From the NCBI GenBank assembly GCA_910586725.1, contig CAJUJL010000002.1, positions 1-64,000 of the forward strand: a stretch of 64,000 nucleotides of DNA, given 5' to 3'. Each line of letters begins with the position of its first letter. Within the stretch, counting starts at the first letter, position 1. Shown here piece by piece: positions 18,797 through 28,375 of the stretch. The position numbers were made by a program, and so were the translations under genes. The notes beneath the pieces were generated by a model. That model ran no database searches. It was given only the letters and a program-made list of their open reading frames with translations, and was not told where the DNA came from. Source of the stretch: an uncultured Lachnospiraceae bacterium. GTDB lineage: Bacteria > Bacillota > Clostridia > Lachnospirales > Lachnospiraceae.

Positions 18797-18808
18797 AGGA
18801 GCGCATAT

Positions 18809-20020
18809 ATGAAATATCTGATAATTTTAGGGGACGGTATGGCAGACCGTCCCATTGAATCCTTAGGGAATGTAACGCCTTTGGAATACGCTAAGACGCC
18901 TGTGATGGATGAACTTGCGTCGAAAGGGGAAATCGGGATGGTACATACGATTCCTGACGGCATGAGTCCGGGAAGCGACACGGCTAATTTATCCGTGCTG
19001 GGTTTTGATCCAAGAAAATATTACTCCGGACGATCGCCTCTGGAGGCGCTTAGTATTGGCGTTCCAATGAAAGATACGGATGTTGCTCTGCGCTGCAATT
19101 TTGTGACATTGTCGGAAGAGGAGGATTGCTACGAAGACCGTACCATGATCGATCACAGTTCCGGGGAAATTTCAACAGAAGAAGCGGCTGAGTTGTTGGA
19201 GGCGGTAAGAAAAGAGCTGGAAACGGATGAATTTCGTTATTACGCGGGCACCAGTTACAGGCATCTGCTGATCTGGGACAAAGGGGAAATGATAAATCTG
19301 GCGCAGCCTCACGATATATTAGGACAGTCAATCAAAGATAAGCTTCCGCAGAACGAATGCCTTTTTCATATGATGAAAAAAAGCTATGATATTCTGGTCA
19401 ATCACCCGATTAATGTCAAACGCAGACAGCAGGGGAAAAATCCCGCGAATTCCTGCTGGTTTTGGGGAGCCGGGACAAAACCTTCGCTATCTTCTTTTGA
19501 GGAGAAGACCGGTAAGAAGGGAGCTATGATTTCGGCTGTAGATTTGCTGAAAGGGATTGCGGTGGGCGCTTCGATGAAAGTCATAACGGTGGAAGGCGCA
19601 AATGGAGGCCTGGATACGAATTACGAAGGAAAAGCGCGTGCCGCTGTTGATGTGCTGACAAAAGAAGGTTATGACTTTGTGTATGTGCATCTGGAAGCCC
19701 CGGACGAGATGGGGCATCAGGGAAGCGCCGAAAAGAAAGCGCTGGCGATCGAAAACCTGGACAATCGCATCATACGGCCGATTGTAGAAGGGCTTACGGC
19801 AGCGGGAGAGGATTTCCGCATGGTTATCCTGCCAGATCATCCGACGCCGGTGTGCATTCGTACGCACAGCGCGGATAATGTGCCGTATTTATTATATGAC
19901 AGTACATTGCAGCAGAAACAGAATCAAAAATATAACGAAGCAGAGGCAGAGAGCGCAAATCGGTTGATTGCAAACGGACATGATCTGATCTGGCATTTGT
20001 TTCAAGGGAATGAGGAGTAA
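18809..20020 (+). CDS. ApgM-like phosphoglycerate mutase-fold protein, probable homoserine kinase
   Basis: Alkaline-phosphatase-superfamily protein of 403 residues related to archaeal-type cofactor-independent phosphoglycerate mutase. Seen: N-terminal ILGDGMADRP with a metal-binding Asp, PGSDTANLSVLGFDP, the YYSGRSPLEA block, HLEAPDEMGHQG, and ILPDHPTPVCIRTHS with metal ligands. Sitting between homoserine dehydrogenase and aspartokinase, it most likely phosphorylates homoserine. ApgM-type homoserine kinases that replace ThrB have been reported in anaerobes such as Bacteroides, and no ThrB-family (GHMP) kinase is in the window. Assignment as homoserine kinase is inference from context; a glycolytic mutase role remains possible. 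Confidence 0.78.
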   Translation: MKYLIILGDGMADRPIESLGNVTPLEYAKTPVMDELASKGEIGMVHTIPDGMSPGSDTANLSVLGFDPRKYYSGRSPLEALSIGVPMKDTDVALRCNFVTLSEEEDCYEDRTMIDHSSGEISTEEAAELLEAVRKELETDEFRYYAGTSYRHLLIWDKGEMINLAQPHDILGQSIKDKLPQNECLFHMMKKSYDILVNHPINVKRRQQGKNPANSCWFWGAGTKPSLSSFEEKTGKKGAMISAVDLLKGIAVGASMKVITVEGANGGLDTNYEGKARAAVDVLTKEGYDFVYVHLEAPDEMGHQGSAEKKALAIENLDNRIIRPIVEGLTAAGEDFRMVILPDHPTPVCIRTHSADNVPYLLYDSTLQQKQNQKYNEAEAESANRLIANGHDLIWHLFQGNEE

Positions 20021-20024
20021 TAAA

Positions 20025-21350
20025 ATGTTAAAAGTAGTTAAGTTTGGCGGAAGTTCATTGGCAAGCGCGGGTCAGTTTGCCAAAGTCGGAGAAATTATTC
20101 GTTCCGATGAAAGCCGCAGATACGTAATTCCAAGCGCACCGGGAAAAAGAAACGACAAAGACAGAAAAGTAACGGATATGCTGTATGACTGTTACGCGCT
20201 GGCAGAGGCGGAGCAGGAAGAAGAGTGCAGACTGAAATTAAAGAAAATCAAAGAACGGTATGATTCCATCATCAACGGATTAAATTTAAAGATTTCTCTG
20301 GATGCGGAATTTGGCACGATCGCAGAAAATTTTGCAAAAAAAGCCGGCGCGGATTATGCGGCTTCCAGGGGAGAATATTTAAACGGCATTATTATGGCAG
20401 CTTATCTGGGATCGGAATTTATTGATGCGGCGGAAGTCGTGTTTTTTGATAAAAACGGAGAATTTGATGCGGAAAAAACGAACAAGGTATTGTCGAAACG
20501 ACTCAAAAAATGTGAGCGGGCAGTCATTCCCGGATTTTACGGCTCCAAAGAAGACGGCTCCGTCTGTACCTTTTCAAGAGGCGGCTCCGATATAACCGGA
20601 TCGATCGTTGCAAAGGCAGTCGGAGCGGATATTTATGAAAACTGGACGGATGTATCCGGATTTCTTGTTGCGGATCCAAGGATCATTGAAAATCCGGAGG
20701 TAATCAAGGTTATTACTTACCGGGAGCTTCGGGAGCTTTCCTATATGGGAGCGACGGTGCTGCATGAAGACGCCGTATTCCCTGTCCGCAAGGCGGGCAT
20801 ACCCATTAATATCCGAAATACCAATGCGCCGGAAGAAGCGGGAACTTTGATTGTGGAAAGCACCTGCCACCATTCCAAGTATACAATTACCGGAATTGCC
20901 GGCAAAAAAGGATTTGTGGCGGTCAACATTGATAAAGACATGATGAATTCCGAAGTTGGATTTTGCAGAAAAGTGCTGACGGCGTTTGAACAGAACGGCA
21001 TATCTTTTGAGCATATGCCGTCCGGGATAGATACAATGACTGTTTTTGTGCACCAGGAAGAGTTTGAAGGAAAAGAGCAGCAGGTGTTATCAGCAATCCA
21101 CCGTCTCGCGGATCCGGATACGATTGATCTGGAATCGGATCTTGCGCTGATTGCGGTAGTGGGAAGAGGCATGCGGGCGACAAGAGGAACGGCGGGAAGG
21201 ATTTTTTCCGCGCTGTCTCACGTAAACGTAAATGTTAAAATGATTGATCAGGGTTCAAGCGAGCTGAATATTATTATTGGTGTGGCGAATAATGACTTTG
21301 AAACGGCAATCAGGGCAATTTATGATATATTTGTTACAACACAATTATAA
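20025..21350 (+). CDS. lysC: aspartate kinase
   Basis: Phosphorylates aspartate, the first step to lysine, threonine and methionine. The amino-acid kinase domain carries VVKFGGSSLA at the N-terminus, FSRGGSDITGS and TVLHEDAVFPVRKAGIPI. Two ACT domains occupy about residues 290-441 (GIAGKKGFVAVNI, LALIAVVGRGM), which implies feedback control. GAGGAG at 20012-20017 favours the ATG at 20025 over the open frame from 20010. It is closely spaced after the ApgM-like gene (4-base gap) and before pyrC (24 bases). Confidence 0.95.
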   Translation: MLKVVKFGGSSLASAGQFAKVGEIIRSDESRRYVIPSAPGKRNDKDRKVTDMLYDCYALAEAEQEEECRLKLKKIKERYDSIINGLNLKISLDAEFGTIAENFAKKAGADYAASRGEYLNGIIMAAYLGSEFIDAAEVVFFDKNGEFDAEKTNKVLSKRLKKCERAVIPGFYGSKEDGSVCTFSRGGSDITGSIVAKAVGADIYENWTDVSGFLVADPRIIENPEVIKVITYRELRELSYMGATVLHEDAVFPVRKAGIPINIRNTNAPEEAGTLIVESTCHHSKYTITGIAGKKGFVAVNIDKDMMNSEVGFCRKVLTAFEQNGISFEHMPSGIDTMTVFVHQEEFEGKEQQVLSAIHRLADPDTIDLESDLALIAVVGRGMRATRGTAGRIFSALSHVNVNVKMIDQGSSELNIIIGVANNDFETAIRAIYDIFVTTQL

Positions 21351-21374
21351 GGCGTTTTCAAAGGAGTGGTGAAT

Positions 21375-22655
21375 TTGAAATTATTAATTAAAAACGGCAG
21401 AATATTAGATCCGTCATCCCAATTTGACGCGGAATCCGATCTTTTGGTTGAAAATGGCAAGATAACCAAAATTTCCGCAAAAATCAAAGAGAAAGCAGAT
21501 ACGGTCATAGACGCCCGCGGATGCTATGTTATGCCCGGCTTTATTGATCTCCATGTACATTTGAGGGATCCGGGGTTTGAAGAAAAAGAAACTGTTGTGA
21601 CGGGCGCAAAAGCGGCGGCAAGAGGAGGGTTTACGACAATACTTGCCATGCCGAATACCAAACCCGTGGTAGACAATGCGGACGTAGTGCGTTATGTGCA
21701 CCAGAAGGCGAAAAATTTAGCTTCCGTTCACGTACTCCAGATCGGCGCCGTTACAAAAGGGCAGAAAGGGAAAGAAGTTTCAGAGATCCATAAAATGGTG
21801 GAAGCGGGGATTCCGGCGATTTCAGAGGACGGAAATTCTGTTATGGATACCGATGTGTACTATCGTGCGATGCAGATTGCCAGAGAAGAGAAAATCCCGG
21901 TGTTTGCCCACTGCGAGGATAAAAAGCTTGTCAGGGGCGGCGTTATTAATGAAGGGAAGAAATCCAGGGAGCTGCATCTGCCCGGCATTCTCAATGAGGT
22001 GGAGGATGTGATTACGGCCAGGGACATTGTGCTTGCGCGCGCGGCAGACGTGCACCTTCATCTGTGCCACTGTTCGACGAGCGGAAGCGTCCAAATGGTG
22101 AAACAGGCGAAGGAAAACGGCCTGAAAGTGACTGCGGAGGCTACGCCGCATCATTTTATCCTGTCCGATGAAGATATTCCCGGCGATGACGCCAATTATA
22201 AAATGAACCCTCCGCTCCGCTCCGTAAAAGACGTGGAAGCAATCAAAGAAGGATTGAAAAATGGCATTATTGACGTGATAGCCACGGATCATGCGCCGCA
22301 TACGGCAGTTGAAAAAGGCAGAAATATGAAACGGGCGCCGTTTGGCATTGTCGGGCTTGAAACGGCGGCGGCTCTTACGCACACGGAACTTGTGTTAAAA
22401 GGCTATCTGACGCCGATGCAGATGGCGGAAAAATTGAGTTATCGTCCGGCAAATATTATCGGTTCAAAGAAGGGAACGCTGAAAAAGGGAAGCGTAGCGG
22501 ATATTGTGATTTTCGATCCAAATGCGAAATATCGGATTTCCGTGAAAGATTTTGTGGGAAAAGCGAAAAATACGCCTTTTGACAACAGAAGCGTTACCGG
22601 AAAAGTAGTTGCGACAATCGTAGCGGGAGAAGTGGTATACAGAGAGGAGAAATAA
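21375..22655 (+). CDS. pyrC: dihydroorotase
   Basis: Zinc amidohydrolase that closes carbamoyl aspartate to dihydroorotate in pyrimidine synthesis. Seen: metal-binding DLHVHLRDPG, AHCEDKKLV, LHLCHCSTSGSV, and ATDHAPHT, all typical of the roughly 425-residue class I enzyme. AAGGAG at 21361-21366 is 8 bases from a TTG at 21375, whereas the two upstream GTGs (21366, 21369) overlap or abut the ribosome site, so TTG is preferred. It starts a run of pyrC-pyrF-pyrK-pyrD. pyrB, pyrI and pyrE are not in the window. Confidence 0.95.
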   Translation: MKLLIKNGRILDPSSQFDAESDLLVENGKITKISAKIKEKADTVIDARGCYVMPGFIDLHVHLRDPGFEEKETVVTGAKAAARGGFTTILAMPNTKPVVDNADVVRYVHQKAKNLASVHVLQIGAVTKGQKGKEVSEIHKMVEAGIPAISEDGNSVMDTDVYYRAMQIAREEKIPVFAHCEDKKLVRGGVINEGKKSRELHLPGILNEVEDVITARDIVLARAADVHLHLCHCSTSGSVQMVKQAKENGLKVTAEATPHHFILSDEDIPGDDANYKMNPPLRSVKDVEAIKEGLKNGIIDVIATDHAPHTAVEKGRNMKRAPFGIVGLETAAALTHTELVLKGYLTPMQMAEKLSYRPANIIGSKKGTLKKGSVADIVIFDPNAKYRISVKDFVGKAKNTPFDNRSVTGKVVATIVAGEVVYREEK

Positions 22656-22657
22656 AA

Positions 22658-23587
22658 ATGATTCAGAAGCTGGCGGAGAAAATAAAAAAGACGCATGCCC
22701 CCATCTGTGTGGGATTGGATCCGATGCTAAGTTATATACCGGGGCATATATTAGACAAAGCGTTTGCCGAATTTGGCGAGACGCTTGCAGGCGCGGCGGA
22801 AGCCGTTTGGCAGTATAATAAAGCGATTATTGACGCCACATACGATTTGATTCCATCTGTAAAACCGCAGATTGCCATGTATGAGCAGTTTGGCGTCGAA
22901 GGGCTTATGGCTTTCCAAAAAACGGTTGCGTACTGCCATCAGAAAGATTTGATTGTCATTGGAGACGTAAAGAGAGGCGACATCGGATCTACATCGGTCG
23001 CTTATGCCGCCGGACATCTTGGAACAGTAAAAGTCGGGAGAAAGTCCTATGCGCCGTTTGATGAAGACTTTGCGACGGTTAATCCTTATCTGGGCACGGA
23101 TGGCATCAAGCCTTTTATTGATGTCTGCAAAGAAGAGAAAAAAGGAATTTTTATTCTTGTGAAAACCTCAAACCCATCCAGCGGGGAATTTCAGGACCGC
23201 CTGATTGACGGCCGTCCGTTGTATGAATGGGTGGGAGAAAAAGTCGCCGAGTGGGCGGATACCCATATGGGAGATACTTACAGCTATGTCGGCGCGGTGG
23301 TCGGCGCCACGTATCCGCAGATGGGCAAAGTTCTGCGCGGGATAATGCCCAAAAGCTTTCTTTTAATTCCGGGTTATGGCGCACAGGGAGGCAAAGGAGC
23401 GGATTTGGCGCATTTCTTCAATGAGGATGGATTGGGAGCCGTAGTAAATTCTTCCAGAGGAATTATAGCGGCTTACAAGCAGGAGAAGTATGCAAAATTT
23501 GGCGAAGAGAATTTTGCGGATGCTTCCAGAGCAGCGGTAATAGATATGATTGAAGACATAGACGGAGCATTAAACGCGGCAAAATAG
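22658..23587 (+). CDS. pyrF: orotidine 5'-phosphate decarboxylase (long form)
   Basis: Converts OMP to UMP, the last step of the pyrimidine pathway. It is the long subfamily (309 residues), with CVGLDPML, the catalytic block IGDVKRGDIGSTSVAYA, and ILVKTSNPSSGEFQD. GAGGAGA ahead of the ATG overlaps the end of pyrC, so translation is likely coupled. Next gene pyrK starts 9 bases after its stop. Confidence 0.95.
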   Translation: MIQKLAEKIKKTHAPICVGLDPMLSYIPGHILDKAFAEFGETLAGAAEAVWQYNKAIIDATYDLIPSVKPQIAMYEQFGVEGLMAFQKTVAYCHQKDLIVIGDVKRGDIGSTSVAYAAGHLGTVKVGRKSYAPFDEDFATVNPYLGTDGIKPFIDVCKEEKKGIFILVKTSNPSSGEFQDRLIDGRPLYEWVGEKVAEWADTHMGDTYSYVGAVVGATYPQMGKVLRGIMPKSFLLIPGYGAQGGKGADLAHFFNEDGLGAVVNSSRGIIAAYKQEKYAKFGEENFADASRAAVIDMIEDIDGALNAAK

Positions 23588-23596
23588 GAGAGAAAA

Positions 23597-24367
23597 ATGC
23601 CAGAAAAAAGAATGGAAAAAGCGACGATTGTCCGGAAGGAAGAAATTTCTTCCGGAATTTTCGATATGAGGATACAAACGGAAGAAATTGCACAGCTGGC
23701 CAAAGCGGGACAATTTGTGGCCCTGTACTGTGCGGATGGCAGCCGGTTGCTGCCGCGGCCGATCAGCATTTGTGAAATCGACAGACAGGAAAGCTGCATT
23801 CGGCTTGTATTTCGGGTTGCGGGAAGGGGAACGGAAGAATTTTCCCGTATGCAAAAGGGTGAAAAGATTGATATAATGGGACCGTTGGGAAACGGATTTC
23901 CCCAAAAAGAGCAGGATGCGTTTGTCATTGGCGGCGGTATCGGAATCCCGCCGATGTTAGAGCTTGCCAAACAGTTAAAAGCGAAAAAACAGATTGTGCT
24001 TGGCTATCGGGACAAATTGTTTTTACAGGAAGAATTTCAACAATACGGAGACGTGTTTGTTGCCACGGAAGACGGCAGCAGCGGAACGAAGGGCAACGTT
24101 TTAGACGCAATTGCCGAAAATCAATTAAAAGCGGATGTAATTTATGCGTGCGGGCCGCTTCCGATGCTTCGGGCGTTAAAGCAGTACGCGGCAGAAAACG
24201 GCATAACATGTTATGTGTCGCTGGAGGAACGTATGGCGTGCGGAATCGGAGCCTGTCTGGGCTGCGTCTGCAAATCAAAAGAAACGGATGCGCATACTAA
24301 TGTAAAAAATAAAAGAATATGCAAAGAAGGTCCGGTGTTTGAAGCAGGGGAGGTGGATTTATCGTGA
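23597..24367 (+). CDS. pyrK: dihydroorotate dehydrogenase B, electron transfer subunit
   Basis: Flavin/iron-sulfur subunit that passes electrons from PyrD to NAD+ in the heterotetrameric class 1B enzyme. FAD-binding RPISICEID and the pyridine-nucleotide domain GGGIGIPPMLELAK are present. A [2Fe-2S] cluster motif lies near the C-terminus (ACGIGACLGCVC, then a further Cys in RICKEG). It overlaps pyrD by four bases. Confidence 0.95.
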   Translation: MPEKRMEKATIVRKEEISSGIFDMRIQTEEIAQLAKAGQFVALYCADGSRLLPRPISICEIDRQESCIRLVFRVAGRGTEEFSRMQKGEKIDIMGPLGNGFPQKEQDAFVIGGGIGIPPMLELAKQLKAKKQIVLGYRDKLFLQEEFQQYGDVFVATEDGSSGTKGNVLDAIAENQLKADVIYACGPLPMLRALKQYAAENGITCYVSLEERMACGIGACLGCVCKSKETDAHTNVKNKRICKEGPVFEAGEVDLS

Positions 24368-25266
24368 ATTTAAACGTAAATCTTGCGGGAGTCACTTTAA
24401 AAAATCCGGTGATGACAGCGTCCGGCACGTTTGGTTCCGGAGAGGAATTTTCTGAATTTGTGGATTTGAATGCGCTCGGCGCAGTCGTGACAAAAGGAGT
24501 GGCAAACGTACCGTGGGAGGGAAATCCCACGCCCAGAGTAGCGGAAGTATACGGCGGTATGTTAAATGCGATCGGTCTGCAAAATCCGGGCATTGATTTG
24601 TTTATCAAACGGGATATACCTTTTTTAAAGAAATTTGATACGAAAATTATTGTAAACGTCTGCGGAAAAAGCACGGCGGATTATTGTGAGACGGTGGAAA
24701 GGCTTTCAGATGAACCGGTTGATTTGCTTGAAATTAATATCTCCTGCCCCAATGTAAAAGAAGGCGGCATTGCGTTCGGACAGGATGCGAAACATGTAGA
24801 AGCCATTACAAAAGAGATCAAAAAATATTCAAAACAGCCTGTAATTATGAAATTAAGCCCGAATGTCACCGATATTACGGAAATGGCAAAAGCGGCGGAA
24901 GCGGGCGGCGCAGACGCGCTTTCCCTGATTAATACGCTTACAGGCATGAAAATAGATATTCAAAAACGCAGATTTGCCCTGGCCAACAAAACGGGCGGAC
25001 TTTCCGGCCCGGCGATTCATCCCATTGCCGTGCGCATGGTATATCAGACGGCGCAGGCGGTAAATTTGCCGATTATCGGCATGGGCGGCATTTTAACGGC
25101 GGAAGACGCAATTGAAATGATGCTGGCGGGGGCCTGCGCAGTATCTGTCGGAACGGCAAATTTTCACAATCCGATGATTACAAAAGAAATCACAGAAGGG
25201 ATAAAAGCCTATCTGAGAGAGCAAAACATTTCAGATGTGAATGACCTGGTTGGGGCAGTGCAATAA
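24364..25266 (+). CDS. pyrD: dihydroorotate dehydrogenase B, catalytic subunit
   Basis: FMN-dependent oxidation of dihydroorotate to orotate. The class 1B active-site block NISCPNVKEGGIAFG contains the catalytic cysteine. Also present are GTFGSGEEF near the start, the KLSPNVTDI strand and the FMN phosphate-binding GMGGILTAEDA. The start is a GTG overlapping the stop of pyrK (GTGA), with GGGGAGGTGG upstream. Length 300 is typical. Confidence 0.95.
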   Translation: MNLNVNLAGVTLKNPVMTASGTFGSGEEFSEFVDLNALGAVVTKGVANVPWEGNPTPRVAEVYGGMLNAIGLQNPGIDLFIKRDIPFLKKFDTKIIVNVCGKSTADYCETVERLSDEPVDLLEINISCPNVKEGGIAFGQDAKHVEAITKEIKKYSKQPVIMKLSPNVTDITEMAKAAEAGGADALSLINTLTGMKIDIQKRRFALANKTGGLSGPAIHPIAVRMVYQTAQAVNLPIIGMGGILTAEDAIEMMLAGACAVSVGTANFHNPMITKEITEGIKAYLREQNISDVNDLVGAVQ

Positions 25267-25293
25267 ATTTGTGTGGAAAACGAGGGGAATGCT

Positions 25294-27636
25294 ATGACCT
25301 TAAAAGATTTGAAAACAGGACAGTCCGCCATTGTAAAAAGTGTCGGAGGCTCCGGATCTCTGCGTCAGCATCTGCTTGATATGGGAGTGATACCGGGAGC
25401 GCGGGCGACGCTTGAAAAATATGCGCCGATGGGGGATCCCATGGAAATACAGATTCATGGTTATCAGCTTACGCTTCGGCTGGCAGACGCGCAGCAGATT
25501 GAGGTAGAACAGATTTCTGCGGACAGCACACAGTGCAAAAAGAAAGAAAGCAGGAAAATAAAAGCGCATCCCGGGTTTGGAGAGGGAGGAAAATATCATG
25601 AAAAACGAACGGAAACGCCTCTGCCCAAAGATACCTGTCTGACATTTGCGCTGGCGGGAAACCAAAACTGCGGCAAGACGACATTGTTTAACCAGCTGAC
25701 CGGCGCCAGCCAGCACGTAGGGAATTTTCCCGGCGTTACGGTGGACTGCAAAAAGGGCGTAATCAAGGGCAATGCAAATACCCTGGTAACGGATTTGCCG
25801 GGCATTTATTCCCTGTCTCCGTACAGCAGCGAAGAAATCGTATCCAGACAGTTTATATTAAATGAAAAGCCTGCGGGCATTATCAATATTGTTGACGCGA
25901 CCAATATTGAGCGTAATTTGTATCTGACCATGCAGCTTATGGAGCTTGACGTTCCCATGGTGCTGGCGCTTAATATGATGGACGAAGTCAGGGGAAACGG
26001 CGGTTCCATATACATAAATGAAATGGAAGAAATGCTTGGGATTCCGGTGGTTCCGATTTCCGCAGCCAAAAATGAGGGAATTGACGAATTAATCAGCCAT
26101 GCCCTTCATGTGGCATGGTATCAGGAAAAGCCGGGCAGAAAAGATTTTTGCGGACAGAGCGATAACGGAGGGGCCGTTCACAGATGTCTGCATGGAATCA
26201 TACATTTGATTGAAGACCATGCCAAAGAGGCCGGTCTGCCCCCGCGGTTTGCCGCAACGAAACTGGCGGAGGGCGACGCAGCGGTTTTAGAAGCGCTGGA
26301 TCTGTCGGAAAATGAACGGGAAATGATGGAGCATATCATATACCAGATGGAAGTGGAACGGGGGCTTGACCGGGCGGCCGCGATTGCGGATATGCGTTTT
26401 ACGTTTATCAAAAAGCTGGTGGAGCAGACGGTTGTAAAGCCAAGCGAAAGCAAAGAGAGACAGTTGAGCCGCAAAATAGATTCGTTTCTGACCGGAAAAT
26501 ATACGGCAATTCCGGCGTTTGTCGGAATTATGTTTCTGATATTTTTTCTGACCTTTCAAGTATTCGGCGCTTTTTTTCAGGAGCTTTTGGAATCGGGAAT
26601 TGCGAGGCTGACAGAAGCCTGCGATTTTGCCATGGCGTCCTGGCATGTAAATGACGTGCTGCATGCGCTTGTTATCGACGGCGTATTTAACGGGATCGGA
26701 AGCGTTCTTAGTTTTCTGCCGATTATCGTGATCCTGTTTTTCTTTTTGTCTCTGTTAGAGGATACGGGGTATATGGCGAGGGTGGCCTTTGTGATGGATA
26801 AGCTGCTTCGAAAAATCGGCTTATCGGGCAGGAGCATTGTTCCGATGTTAGTCGGATTTGGATGTACCGTTCCGGGCGTTATGGCAAGCAGGACGCTGCC
26901 CTCGGAGCGTGACAGGAAAATGACGATTATGCTGACGCCTTATATGAGCTGCACGGCAAAGCTGCCGATTTACGGCTTTTTTACCGCTGCATTCTTTCCG
27001 GAATACGGCGGCGTCGTCATGGTGGCGCTTTATTTTACCGGAATTGCGGTGGGGATTTTTATGGCTCTTTTGATGAAAAAAAGTATATTTCAGGGAGAGG
27101 CAGTGCCATTTGTCATGGAGCTGCCCAATTACCGTTTGCCAAGCATGAAAAATGTCGCGCAGTTATTGTGGGAAAAAGCGAAAGACTTTTTACAGAGGGC
27201 CTTTACCGTTATATTTATTGCGGCCATTGTGATCTGGTTTTTGCAGACGTTTGACCTTAGATTAAATGTCGTAACGAATTCAAAGGACAGCATGCTGGCA
27301 ATGCTGGCCGGGGGAATCGCGCCGTTGTTTGCCCCGCTTGGCTTTGGCGACTGGAGGATTTCCACATCCCTGATCGCCGGATTTATGGCCAAAGAGAGCG
27401 TTGTTTCCACTTTGTCTGTTCTGTTCGGCAGCATAGGAAGCTTACAGGAGGCGCTGGCCCCTGCGGCAGCGGCGTCGCTTTTAGTGTTTTGTCTGCTCTA
27501 TACGCCGTGTGTGGCGGCAGTGGCGGCCATTCGGCGTGAGCTTGGCACAAAGTGGGCGGTTTGCGTTGTGGCGGGGCAGTGCGTCATAGCCTGGATTTGT
27601 GCATTTGCAGTAAAACTTGCATGTATGCTGATTTAA
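25294..27636 (+). CDS. feoB: fused FeoA-FeoB ferrous iron transporter
   Basis: Fe2+ uptake protein with a FeoA-like SH3 domain fused in front of FeoB. From the ATG at 25294 (GAGGGG six bases upstream) it has 780 residues. FeoA occupies about 1-75 (LKDLKTGQSAIV, LLDMGVIPGARATL), followed by a charged linker (about 76-115). The G domain runs from about 117 (G1 GNQNCGKTT, G2 PGVTVD, G3 DLPG, G4 NMMD), and the membrane domain from about 410 has two Gate regions (GYMARVAFVMDK, LVGFGCTVPGVMASRTL; CLLYTPCVAAVAAI). Separate feoA genes are common elsewhere; fusion is known in some anaerobes. It follows pyrD by 27 bases and may share its transcript. Confidence 0.94.
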   Translation: MTLKDLKTGQSAIVKSVGGSGSLRQHLLDMGVIPGARATLEKYAPMGDPMEIQIHGYQLTLRLADAQQIEVEQISADSTQCKKKESRKIKAHPGFGEGGKYHEKRTETPLPKDTCLTFALAGNQNCGKTTLFNQLTGASQHVGNFPGVTVDCKKGVIKGNANTLVTDLPGIYSLSPYSSEEIVSRQFILNEKPAGIINIVDATNIERNLYLTMQLMELDVPMVLALNMMDEVRGNGGSIYINEMEEMLGIPVVPISAAKNEGIDELISHALHVAWYQEKPGRKDFCGQSDNGGAVHRCLHGIIHLIEDHAKEAGLPPRFAATKLAEGDAAVLEALDLSENEREMMEHIIYQMEVERGLDRAAAIADMRFTFIKKLVEQTVVKPSESKERQLSRKIDSFLTGKYTAIPAFVGIMFLIFFLTFQVFGAFFQELLESGIARLTEACDFAMASWHVNDVLHALVIDGVFNGIGSVLSFLPIIVILFFFLSLLEDTGYMARVAFVMDKLLRKIGLSGRSIVPMLVGFGCTVPGVMASRTLPSERDRKMTIMLTPYMSCTAKLPIYGFFTAAFFPEYGGVVMVALYFTGIAVGIFMALLMKKSIFQGEAVPFVMELPNYRLPSMKNVAQLLWEKAKDFLQRAFTVIFIAAIVIWFLQTFDLRLNVVTNSKDSMLAMLAGGIAPLFAPLGFGDWRISTSLIAGFMAKESVVSTLSVLFGSIGSLQEALAPAAAASLLVFCLLYTPCVAAVAAIRRELGTKWAVCVVAGQCVIAWICAFAVKLACMLI

Positions 27637-27697
27637 AGAAAGAATTGCGTCGGATCGGCGATCTGGCAATCCGAATTCAAAAAACAGAGGGATTTTC

Positions 27698-28375
27698 ATG
27701 CGTATATTAATAGCGGAAGATGAAACAGAAATAGCAAAAGCAATTAAAGTGATTTTAGAAAAAAATAAATATACCTCAGATATTGTCTGCAACGGCAAAG
27801 AAGCGCTTGCTTATGTCCGTCAGATGCATTATGACGTTTTGATTATGGATATTATGATGCCGGAAATGGACGGCATGGAGGCGCTTCGTAAAATCAGGCA
27901 GTACGGCATTGCCGTGCCCGTACTGCTGTTGACCGCCAAGGGCGGGATAGCGGACAGGGTATCGGGATTAAACGCAGGGGCAGATGATTATCTGCCCAAA
28001 CCTTTTGATATGGGTGAGCTGACGGCGCGGGTGAAAGCTTTGGCAAGACGCAGCGATTCCTATGCGCCGGATGTCATAAGCTTTCAGAACGTCACGCTGG
28101 ACTGCAATCAATATGCTTTGTCCGCGTCCCAACAAACAATAAGGCTGAACAATAAAGAGTTTCAGATGATGGAGCTGTTTATAAAACATCCGCATTACGT
28201 TTTTTCCTCAGATCATCTGATGGAACGAATCTGGGGGCTGGATTCGGAGGCGGGGATCGATGTAGTCTGGACATACGTAGGTTTTTTGAGAAAGAAGCTA
28301 AAACAGATCGGCGCGGAAGCTGAAATCAAAACGATACGCGGCGCGGGATACTGCCTGGAGGAAATCAAATGCTGA
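27698..28375 (+). CDS. OmpR/PhoB-family response regulator
   Basis: Two-component DNA-binding regulator of 225 residues. The receiver domain (1-115) has acidic Glu7/Asp8, phosphoacceptor Asp51 (LIMDIMMPEMDG) and Lys in LPKPFD. A winged-helix Trans_reg_C domain (about 125-222) ends with VWTYVGFLRKKL and IRGAGYCL. It overlaps its sensor kinase gene by seven bases. Because the partner kinase is truncated (see next entry), the regulator may no longer receive its normal signal. Confidence 0.93.
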   Translation: MRILIAEDETEIAKAIKVILEKNKYTSDIVCNGKEALAYVRQMHYDVLIMDIMMPEMDGMEALRKIRQYGIAVPVLLLTAKGGIADRVSGLNAGADDYLPKPFDMGELTARVKALARRSDSYAPDVISFQNVTLDCNQYALSASQQTIRLNNKEFQMMELFIKHPHYVFSSDHLMERIWGLDSEAGIDVVWTYVGFLRKKLKQIGAEAEIKTIRGAGYCLEEIKC

